From: an uncultured Clostridia bacterium
GTDB lineage: Bacteria; Bacillota; Clostridia; Christensenellales; Borkfalkiaceae
Assembly (NCBI GenBank): GCA_947625025.1
Contig: CANQMQ010000006.1
Span: 21,486 to 85,485, forward strand
Length of the DNA: 64,000 nucleotides
Reading direction: 5' to 3'
Positions 27,329 to 35,537 of this stretch are shown here, in pieces. Under the pieces are notes generated by a model. It did not search any database. It saw only the letters and a program-made list of their open reading frames with translations, and was not told the DNA's origin. A program made the translations under genes and the position numbers. Position 1 is the stretch's first letter; each line of letters starts with the position of its first letter.

Positions 27329-30300
27329 TTAGCCTTCTTCAGGCGTTACTTCGGGTTCTGCCTCAATGAGTTCGAGGGTGGCAGTGCCTTCCGTTATAGT
27401 CAGCTTATACTGCGTCTCGTCGTCGAGGGTAACCGTGTAGCTGCCGTCCGTCGCCTTCTCCGTCTTGGTGGCGCCATAGAACGCCTGGCTCTGCTCGTTG
27501 GAAGGATCGAAATCGATGTAGGCAACCGTGAAGGTGTCGCCTTCCTGATAGACTGCGATCGCTTCTTTGTTCTCTGCGGTGTAGTAGACGGTCGCGGTCT
27601 TTTTCTCTACCTTCGCTTCCTTGTAGGCGGGAACGGTGTAGGTATCGGGCGCCGTACCATCGGTGAACGTTACGATGTAGTGCGTGTAGGTGTTGCTCTC
27701 GGCACCATCTGCGGCGTTTTTCACGACTATGACGACCGTCAAATCGTCGCTCATGTAGTAGAAATCATACTTAAGGGTATCGAGTTCGCCATCCTGGCCT
27801 CCCGCTTTGGCCTTCTCGAGGCTGATTTCCCAAACGTAGCCCGGTTCAACGTCGCTCAAATCCGTCGTGAGGAGGCGCTCAACCCGCAAATCATATCCAT
27901 CGACAACGCTCTTGAACGTCTGGATACGCGTGAGGGAGATCACATAGAACGAATTCACGTCGAAGGACGCATTGTAGGTGGTCTGGAAGTCGAAGCAATA
28001 CTCGTATTCGGTACCACCTTCCTCTGCGTGCTTGAAGGTCACCTCGTAGTAGGTGTAGGAATCGGGATTGTCCTCCTCCCCTACCCTGACTTCCTTAAAC
28101 TCGGCGCCTGCGGGGAGCTGGAATACCTTCCCCTTGGTATCGAGGAAGCCCGAATCTTCGCCGAACGAAGAGGTGATGTGCTCCGTGCCGTTAGGCTTGC
28201 CCGCATCGTTGTAATCCTGCACGATGCTCAACGTGCCGAAGCTGTTCGGGAGGGTGTAGCCAAAGTATTGATAGAAGAGCTGATACATTTGCAGGTAGTA
28301 CTCGAAGTACAGATCCACTGCATAGCTCATGCTCGTAATCGTATAGGTACTATCCTCGCCCTTGTAGTCAATGGTGACGTTGTATTCCAAATAGCTTGAG
28401 CCGCCGATGCCGATCCTTACCTTGAAATTCGTCTTGCTCTCTCCGATGGGGGCGACGGTGCAGAGGGCCCACTGCGGTTTGCCGCTCACGGTGATGCGCG
28501 CCTGCCCTCTCACGGTGCTGCCGCTCGTGCTCGGTGCAAAGATGAGGTCCTCAATGGAGGTGCCCGCATCTACGCCCTGCAAATCTTCGGGGAACGGATA
28601 CTTGGTGGCTTCCGTCGTCCGCTTGAAGGTGATGGAGAGCCCGCTGTTGCGGTAGTACTTCTTCCCGTTGAACGTAACCGTATCATCGGTAAGTTTGCCG
28701 GGGAAGGTCTCTTTTACGAAGCCGTACTTGTTGATCTTATCGGCCGTGACATCCTTCTGCGATTCATCCGTGGAGGCGTAGTAGAGCGAGACGTTGCCCT
28801 GTGCATCGACGGAGTAGTAGCAGAGCAAGTCGCCCTCTTGAAGGATGTAGCCGTAGTCGATGAAGAGGAGGGATTCGAAATCCGAAGTATAGAAGCCAGT
28901 ATCTTCGTAGTTGCACGGCGTGATCTCGTGCTTCGTAGTATCGAAGTGATAGACGCATGCGCTCGTTCCGCTGTCGTTGCGGAAGAACAGCAGCCCTGTA
29001 TCGAGAAGGGTATAGGTGCCGTATTCAGCAGCGCCATCCGTGCCGTAATACAGTGCATTGCCAAAGCCATCGAGCACCATCACGGACCAATCGGTGGGGT
29101 TGAGGAATACGTCTAAGGATTCCTCATACAGGATATAGAATACCTTGTAGTATCTCCCGCTCTCTTCGTAGAGGCTGAAGATGCCGGTGATCTTAACCTT
29201 CTTGTTGCCTTCGGTATACGTATAATCGAGCTCGTAGGTGCCGTTCTCGAGGCGCTTATAGGTGCCGCTTGCAACAACTTGTAGGTCGCCTGACTTATCG
29301 TCCGCCTCAGCGGATACGGTGAGCTTGCCCTTGCCGTCTACGGTGAGGTATTCCCCGCGGAACTGCCGATTATCGAAGAGGAGGTGCATGCCGCTCTCGT
29401 CCCCGAGCAAGGTGAAGGTGTGCTCATCTTCATCCGCCTCGAGATCGAAATAGCCGTCGAACTCACCGCTCGTGAACGATTCGAAGTAGACGCAGTGCTC
29501 GCCCATCGTGGCTGCCGCGGAATAGTACCCGTCTATCGTGCCCTGTCCGCTTGCGGAATACGTCGCATAGAAGAAGCCATCGAGAATGAGCTCATCGCCG
29601 TTTTCGTTGGTATACGTCCCCTTGGTGTTCGGGATCTCCTTGAAGAAGAAGCTCATGCCCTCTTCTGTGACTTTGAGGAACTTGAAGGACGTCTTGCTAT
29701 CGGTGGAGGTGAAGGACCAGACCTCTGCGCGCGTTGCGAGCAAGGGGGTTTCTTCCAATTTGGTAATCGTGCCCTCTACCTTGGTGACGTCTTTCGTCTT
29801 TTCATCGACGGTGCAATAGAATGCCTTGCCCAAGTCATCTTGGAAGAGGAATACGGAGGTATCGGGGTAGCCCTCTTCATCGATGGAGTAGATAATTTCA
29901 AACTTGGAGTTATCGAGAAGTTGATAGGTTTTTGCCGACGTATCGAGCACGAAGCGGTATACCGTGTCCTCATCTACGACGAGGGAATAGTAGAGCCCCT
30001 GCTGATTGGAGAAGCCGCCGCGGTACGTCTTGGCGCCCTCGCCCGTCTTATCGGTGTAGAGCGCGGTGCCGTTGTATACGGTGAGCGTGCCGCCATTGCT
30101 TACATCCTTCTCGTTATAGATCGTGCCGAGCGTGTGGACGCCATCTTCATCGCCGTCCACCTCAAGGGTGTAGGAGGACCAGCTCATGAGCGTGAGCTCC
30201 TCATCACCCTCCTCATAGAGAAGGAGCATGAAATCGAAGCTCTTGAGCTTGAAGAGATCGAAACTCGTATCGATCGTGGGCAACTTGAGCTCATCCGCCG

Positions 30301-32536
30301 TCAAATCCTCGGAGGTGACGAGGAGCTTCTCAATGGTTGCGGTGTAGACGCTGTCCTTCAAGGAGAGCGTACCATTCGCAATGCGGTACATATAGTTGCC
30401 GCTGATGAGGTGGAGCGAGAAGGTGTTCTCCTCGACCCCTGCGATCATGAGAAGATTGTTGTATCCCTCGGGCTTCGCATTGTAGCCATCGGCGGTGGCG
30501 AAGTAGTATTCGCCGTAGTGGCCGTATTGCACGTAGGTGTATTCGTAGGAGGTGACCTTGCCTTCCTCATCCCTCACGGGATTTACGGCGATGCTGAATG
30601 CCGCTTTGAACGAGTTGCCCTCGTAGAGATAGACGATGGTGTCACCGGTAATGGTTTCAAAGGTATCGTAGTAGCCCTTTACGGTCTTACCGTCCTTCAC
30701 CCACGTTGCGCCCGTCATACCGTCGAGGGTGAGCACGCCGCCGCCCTCGTTCTCCTCTTCAAAGGTGCCGTAAGCCTGCGGATCGAAGTAGACAAAACCG
30801 TTTACTTTCTGATTGCCCACGCTGTAGGTATCGACGAGGAAGGCGCCGAGCAGCTGCTCCTGTTCGGTCTCCTCATCGATCGTGTACAGCACGAGGACGC
30901 GGAGGCCCTCAAACGTCTCTTCGTCGAAGTAATAGTAGACGGTGTACGAATCTTCGCCGTCGAAGAATTCACCCGTATCGAAGCCATCCAACTCGACCGT
31001 GATGCCATATGTATTGGGCTTCATTCCATCGGGGGTGGAATAGAGCAGGGTGAGTTTGCCGCGCTTGTAATCCGCCTCATTGCGGATGAGGAACACGTTG
31101 ACATCGTTGCCCGCATCATTCTCTACCCGTGCGGTGAGGAAAGTGAAATCATCGATGAGGTCACCCGAAGATGCCTCCTCGAACTGGGTGCGGTAGTAGC
31201 CATCCTCGTCCGTGCTGAAGGTGCCCGTATAGGTTACGGTAGCCCCCTCTTCATCCTTGACGATGTAGCGAAGGCCGTTGTAGCCGTCGTCGAAATAGAT
31301 GGTATGGTTGGCATCGGGCTCGCCCGTAGCGCCATCATAGAGGGATGCGGAGTACGAAGAGCGGGCATCGCTCGAATAGCAGAAGGTGCCGTTTTCAAAG
31401 ACCTGACAGGTGAGGAGGATCTTGCCCTCCGCGCTGAAGGTATAGAGGGCTTCGCTGCGCTTCTCCCCTGCAAAGAGGAAGCCCGCGCGCTGAAGATAGA
31501 TGGTATCGTTGATCAAATAGATGTGGTCGATGCCGCCGAAGATATCCTTGCTCCCCTGCTGCCAAACGGCAATGAGGGCGACATCCTTGGTGAGTTCGTA
31601 CTGTGCGGGCGTGAATTCGGCCTCGTTGTACACCTTGTGGGCGACGGGGACCATGTTGCTGCCGTCACGGTTTTCACTCCAACCCACGAGCAGGTACCCC
31701 TCACGGGTGAACCCATCGACGGGAAGGTCGATCTTATCGCCGTACTTGCCGCTTACAGACGTCGGCGTATCGGAGTAGGGATCGTTGAAGCTGACGGTGA
31801 CCGTCTTAAGATTATAGTACTTCTTGAAGTGGTTCTTGGATACATCGCTCCCATCGAGCGTCAAGGAGGTGACTTCACCCTCATGCGTCACCGCCACGTA
31901 CCCTTCGGGTGCGTAGTCGGGGGCGAAGGGTTGGCCGTTCGCATAGGCATAGCCCGTGTAATCGGTTTCGGCCTTCGTATAAGTCGTCTCCACCGTTCTA
32001 TCCTGCAAGTACAGCTCGATGGTGTAACCTACTTTATAATGCGCCTTGAGCGTGATGTTCTCCTGGGGCATCTTGGCGTTGGCGGCAAGCGCAGTCGTGC
32101 CGTTGAGCCATTCGCCGAACTCGAAGCCCGCCTTGGTGGGAACATAGGATTGAAGGGCTTCCGTAAGGCCTGCGCCCGCCTTCAAATAGAGGGTGTTCTG
32201 CGCAAGCGTCCCGCCGTCCAAATCAAGCGTAACGAGATACATCGTCTCCCATTTTGCGTAGAACGTCGTATCCTGCTCCGCCTTTTGGGAGGTGACGGGG
32301 TTGCCCGAAAATTCGGGATTGAGGAACCAGCCTTCAAAGCTGTGCCCCTCCCACACGGGCGTGGGGAGCGTATATTCCGAACCCGCCTCGGGTTGGACGT
32401 CCTCTATGGCAGGAGCGCCGTCCCCCGTGACGAATTTGAACGTGATGCCGCCCTTGCCGCATGCCACCACTGCGAAGCAAAGTGCCGCAATGAGCGTCAA
32501 CAAGGCAATGAGCAAGCCCTTCTTCATCTTTTTCAT
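27329..32536 (-). CDS. Giant lipoprotein with InlB-type repeats and repeated beta modules (1735 aa)
   Basis: A lipoprotein signal (MKKMKK, hydrophobic core, lipobox VVAC near residues 23-26) precedes two or three InlB/Flg_new-type repeats (HSFEGWFLNPEFSG, TTFYAKW and LLVGWSENRDGSN). The remaining roughly 1350 residues are acidic, Tyr- and Gly-rich and repeat a loose pattern of a short GxY, a TLDG turn and a GYY or YLY strand (for example ELILDGFFYATYSASG and VLTLDGMTGATW). I do not recognise this part. The C-terminus ends in a Glu-rich stretch with no sorting signal. GGAG lies eight bases before the ATG. It is the last gene of the MoxR/vWA operon, 31 bp after the LRR lipoprotein gene. Confidence 0.8.
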   Translation of the reverse strand: MKKMKKGLLIALLTLIAALCFAVVACGKGGITFKFVTGDGAPAIEDVQPEAGSEYTLPTPVWEGHSFEGWFLNPEFSGNPVTSQKAEQDTTFYAKWETMYLVTLDLDGGTLAQNTLYLKAGAGLTEALQSYVPTKAGFEFGEWLNGTTALAANAKMPQENITLKAHYKVGYTIELYLQDRTVETTYTKAETDYTGYAYANGQPFAPDYAPEGYVAVTHEGEVTSLTLDGSDVSKNHFKKYYNLKTVTVSFNDPYSDTPTSVSGKYGDKIDLPVDGFTREGYLLVGWSENRDGSNMVPVAHKVYNEAEFTPAQYELTKDVALIAVWQQGSKDIFGGIDHIYLINDTIYLQRAGFLFAGEKRSEALYTFSAEGKILLTCQVFENGTFCYSSDARSSYSASLYDGATGEPDANHTIYFDDGYNGLRYIVKDEEGATVTYTGTFSTDEDGYYRTQFEEASSGDLIDDFTFLTARVENDAGNDVNVFLIRNEADYKRGKLTLLYSTPDGMKPNTYGITVELDGFDTGEFFDGEDSYTVYYYFDEETFEGLRVLVLYTIDEETEQEQLLGAFLVDTYSVGNQKVNGFVYFDPQAYGTFEEENEGGGVLTLDGMTGATWVKDGKTVKGYYDTFETITGDTIVYLYEGNSFKAAFSIAVNPVRDEEGKVTSYEYTYVQYGHYGEYYFATADGYNAKPEGYNNLLMIAGVEENTFSLHLISGNYMYRIANGTLSLKDSVYTATIEKLLVTSEDLTADELKLPTIDTSFDLFKLKSFDFMLLLYEEGDEELTLMSWSSYTLEVDGDEDGVHTLGTIYNEKDVSNGGTLTVYNGTALYTDKTGEGAKTYRGGFSNQQGLYYSLVVDEDTVYRFVLDTSAKTYQLLDNSKFEIIYSIDEEGYPDTSVFLFQDDLGKAFYCTVDEKTKDVTKVEGTITKLEETPLLATRAEVWSFTSTDSKTSFKFLKVTEEGMSFFFKEIPNTKGTYTNENGDELILDGFFYATYSASGQGTIDGYYSAAATMGEHCVYFESFTSGEFDGYFDLEADEDEHTFTLLGDESGMHLLFDNRQFRGEYLTVDGKGKLTVSAEADDKSGDLQVVASGTYKRLENGTYELDYTYTEGNKKVKITGIFSLYEESGRYYKVFYILYEESLDVFLNPTDWSVMVLDGFGNALYYGTDGAAEYGTYTLLDTGLLFFRNDSGTSACVYHFDTTKHEITPCNYEDTGFYTSDFESLLFIDYGYILQEGDLLCYYSVDAQGNVSLYYASTDESQKDVTADKINKYGFVKETFPGKLTDDTVTFNGKKYYRNSGLSITFKRTTEATKYPFPEDLQGVDAGTSIEDLIFAPSTSGSTVRGQARITVSGKPQWALCTVAPIGESKTNFKVRIGIGGSSYLEYNVTIDYKGEDSTYTITSMSYAVDLYFEYYLQMYQLFYQYFGYTLPNSFGTLSIVQDYNDAGKPNGTEHITSSFGEDSGFLDTKGKVFQLPAGAEFKEVRVGEEDNPDSYTYYEVTFKHAEEGGTEYEYCFDFQTTYNASFDVNSFYVISLTRIQTFKSVVDGYDLRVERLLTTDLSDVEPGYVWEISLEKAKAGGQDGELDTLKYDFYYMSDDLTVVIVVKNAADGAESNTYTHYIVTFTDGTAPDTYTVPAYKEAKVEKKTATVYYTAENKEAIAVYQEGDTFTVAYIDFDPSNEQSQAFYGATKTEKATDGSYTVTLDDETQYKLTITEGTATLELIEAEPEVTPEEG

Positions 32537-32567
32537 ATTGATTTCTCCTTACCTTACCGAAGGTGTT

Positions 32568-35537
32568 TCAGTTTGATTCGGGTGTAGTTTCGGGTGTGGT
32601 TTCGGGCGTCGTTTCGGGTGCGGTTTCCACGTGTTCCGTCCAAACGGCGTAAAGCGTGGTACCCATGTCTGCGTTGCGCCATTCATCTACGCCATAGACG
32701 ACCTCACCGCCCTGCGTCGTAGCCCAACCCGCGAAGTCGTAACCATCCCGCACGGGAGCCGCAAGGCCAAACTGTGCGAAGGGATTGGTGGGGTTGGAAT
32801 ATTCGGGGGTGCGCGCCGTCGTGAAGCTCTCCACATAGTGCCCTTCTTCATTTACCGCAACATCCCATACCACGGGGCGGAAGGCGGAATTCCAACGGGT
32901 GCTCCAATCCTTGGCATCGGCATCCTCTTGGGTGCCTGCGACGTAGAAGGTGAGCTTGGTGCTTCCGTAGAAGGCATGCGCCCCTATCGTATCGGGCAAG
33001 CCGAGCATGAGGACGGAGTTGAGGCCGTACGTACTCTTGAAGGCGTAATCGCCGATGCTCTTCACGGTGGCGGGCACGAGAAGGGAGGTGAGCCCGGTGA
33101 CTGCGAAGGCATATCTTCCGATGCTTACGACGTTCTTGAGCTCTACCGATGCAAGGGCGGCGCACTTGTAGAAGGCGTAGCTCCCGATGGAGGTGACGCT
33201 CTCAGGAATGGAAATCGCAGCGAGCGATTGGCAACCGAGGAAGGTGCCCGCGGGAATCGTCTCCAAAGATTCGCTGAGCGTTGCCGACGTGAGCGCGGCA
33301 CAGCCCGCAAAGACGTTGGTGCCGATTGCAGTTACGGTATCGGGAATGACGATTTCCTTAATTTGTGCGAGGCCGTTGAAGGCGGAATTGCCGATCACCT
33401 TGAGCTTGGGCCCGAGGACGACTTTGTGGACGTTGGCGCAGCCGTTGAAGGCATTGGCGCCGATCTCCTCCACATCGGTGGCGGAGAGGTCTATCTCATC
33501 GAGCATGGCGCAGCCGTAGAAGGCACGCATGCCGATCCGCTTGAGGCTGAAGGCATTCTTGAGGTTTACGACGGCGAGCGATTCACACCCGCTGAAGGTA
33601 TTATCCGCAATCTCGGTGAGATTCACGTTGAGTGTGACGGACGTAAGCGCCGTGCAGCTGAAGAATGCGCCGCGGCCGATGTGCTCCGCCTGGTTGAGCC
33701 CTGTAATATTCGTAACTTCCTCATTCTGATAGAATGCGAAGTCCGAAATGCCGACGGTGCCCTTTTTGAACTCGAGGTTGGTGTGGGATTGCGTCGTCTC
33801 CGTGTTGAAGCCGACGACCCAATTGCCCGCATAGACGACGCCGTCCCCTTCACCCACTGCCGCGTTGTTCCAGAGACCGGAACCGAGATATGCCTGCGTG
33901 CCGATGCGCTGCACCGAACTCGGGATAGAGGTGGGTTGCGTTACAAGAATGGAGCAATTTTCGAAAGCATAGCTGCCGATTTCGAGAAGGCCATCGAGGA
34001 ATCCGGCGTTACGGAGAACGGAGCACTCACTGAAGGCATAATCGCCTACCGAAAGGAGGCCGCTCTTCCCATCGGCCTTTGCCTGCGTACTGAAATCGGT
34101 GAGGGAGGCGCAATTAAAGAAGGCATATATGCCGATATATTTGACGCTCGATTTGAGTTCGATTTTTGTCATATTGGGCGGGCCAATAGAAGCGGTGCCG
34201 GCAGGGGTCACAATATTGTAGACGAATGCCTGATTGCCGATCCCAACGGTGCCCTCCTCGATCATTTCGGGGGTGAGCTCCGTCATGGTTTCCTTTTTAT
34301 CTAAGGTGACGTCAACCAACCAATGGTCGGCATAGATGAACCCCGTGCTGTTGTTCTCATCTTCCTCTTGTGCCTTGTAGAGCGCCGTATTGTAGAAGGC
34401 GAATGCCCCGACTTCGGTAACGCTCTCGGGAATGGTGACGGTCTCCAACTTCGTGCAGCCGTTGAATACGCGGTCTGCAATGTAGCTGACGCCTTCGGGA
34501 AGCTCGACTTCGGTGAGCTCTGTGCAGCCCGAAAAGGCGCCCGAGCCCAATTGAAGGTCGTGATCGATGGGCTTGAAGGTGAGTTCCTTGAGCGCGACGC
34601 AGTTGTGGAATGCGTTCTGCCCGATGGAGGCGATGCCGCTTCCGAAGGAGACCGAAGCCAAAACCGAAGGAGTCTGAATGGAATCGGAGGAAAAGGCAAG
34701 GTTCCCGATGCTCACAACGCTATCCGGGATGGTGATGCTCGTCAGCCCCGTGCAGTTCGAGAACGCGCTCTCGCCGATGGAGACGACCGATTCGGGAATG
34801 GTGAACTGTGTGAGTTTGCGGCAATAGGCAAAGGACAGCTTCGGGAGGGAAGTAAGTGCGCTCCCTTCCTCGAAGGTGACGCTTTCAAGTTTGCTGCACC
34901 CTTGGAATACCTTTTCGCCGAGGCTTACGACCGTCTCGGGGATGGTAACGGAGGTGAGGTTGGTGCAGTTATAGAAGGCTTGATTGCCGATCGTACGCAC
35001 GCCGCGGGGGATCCGCACGGACGTTACCTTACTGTTCCCCTTCCCCTTGAAACCGGCATCCGCAATCGCGGTGACGGGCTTGCCGCGGTAGATGGCGTCG
35101 ATCTCGACGTCCCCCGTGGCCGTCCCGATGCCCGTGACGGCGTATTCGGTGTTGCCGTTGATGGCCGTATAGATGAGGCCGGATTCGTGGCCGCGGTCGA
35201 AGGTGTACGGCTCAGACCAAGCCGAAGTGACCTCGTTGTTGTTGCCGCCCACCGCCATGATACGGATGCTGTATTTGCCCTCCTTGAGGTGGGAGAGCGA
35301 GACATGGGTATAGTGTGAGACGAGCTTTTCCGAATAATCGCTCCCCTCTTCCCCCGAAACTTCAACCGTATAGCTGCGGGCGGAGGGAACGAATTTCCAA
35401 TACAGGTTATAATCGCTGTCCCTGACGAAGCTGGTTGCATCGGGCGTATCGAGCGGAAGCGTCCGCGTACACCCTGCCGCAAACACGAGCATGACAAGGG
35501 CCAAAAGAATGGTTGTAAAATATCTCAACTTCTTCAT
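32568..35537 (-). CDS. BspA-like LRR_5 surface lipoprotein (989 aa)
   Basis: A lipoprotein signal with Cys at about residue 23 (VFAAGCTRT) is followed by a fibronectin-like segment (NLYWKFVPSARSYTVEVSG), then about 30 BspA-type (LRR_5) repeats of roughly 23 residues with the pattern IGxxAFxxCxxLxSVxIPxSV. Two interruptions carry a GxVYAGNWVVG or FIYADHWLVD motif followed by GTVGI. An InlB-type unit (YDFAGWATTQGGEVVYG, TTLYAVW) and a TPETTPETTPE tail end the protein. The start overlaps the stop of the vWA gene as ATGA. This family includes adhesins and host-binding proteins; the ligand is unknown. Confidence 0.85.
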   Translation of the reverse strand: MKKLRYFTTILLALVMLVFAAGCTRTLPLDTPDATSFVRDSDYNLYWKFVPSARSYTVEVSGEEGSDYSEKLVSHYTHVSLSHLKEGKYSIRIMAVGGNNNEVTSAWSEPYTFDRGHESGLIYTAINGNTEYAVTGIGTATGDVEIDAIYRGKPVTAIADAGFKGKGNSKVTSVRIPRGVRTIGNQAFYNCTNLTSVTIPETVVSLGEKVFQGCSKLESVTFEEGSALTSLPKLSFAYCRKLTQFTIPESVVSIGESAFSNCTGLTSITIPDSVVSIGNLAFSSDSIQTPSVLASVSFGSGIASIGQNAFHNCVALKELTFKPIDHDLQLGSGAFSGCTELTEVELPEGVSYIADRVFNGCTKLETVTIPESVTEVGAFAFYNTALYKAQEEDENNSTGFIYADHWLVDVTLDKKETMTELTPEMIEEGTVGIGNQAFVYNIVTPAGTASIGPPNMTKIELKSSVKYIGIYAFFNCASLTDFSTQAKADGKSGLLSVGDYAFSECSVLRNAGFLDGLLEIGSYAFENCSILVTQPTSIPSSVQRIGTQAYLGSGLWNNAAVGEGDGVVYAGNWVVGFNTETTQSHTNLEFKKGTVGISDFAFYQNEEVTNITGLNQAEHIGRGAFFSCTALTSVTLNVNLTEIADNTFSGCESLAVVNLKNAFSLKRIGMRAFYGCAMLDEIDLSATDVEEIGANAFNGCANVHKVVLGPKLKVIGNSAFNGLAQIKEIVIPDTVTAIGTNVFAGCAALTSATLSESLETIPAGTFLGCQSLAAISIPESVTSIGSYAFYKCAALASVELKNVVSIGRYAFAVTGLTSLLVPATVKSIGDYAFKSTYGLNSVLMLGLPDTIGAHAFYGSTKLTFYVAGTQEDADAKDWSTRWNSAFRPVVWDVAVNEEGHYVESFTTARTPEYSNPTNPFAQFGLAAPVRDGYDFAGWATTQGGEVVYGVDEWRNADMGTTLYAVWTEHVETAPETTPETTPETTPESN

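Noticed and set aside
29384..32587. A 1067-codon open frame on the plus strand opposite the InlB-repeat lipoprotein
   Set aside because: No ribosome site and an Ile/Glu/Val-rich random-like translation; the minus-strand frame has a lipoprotein signal and known repeats.
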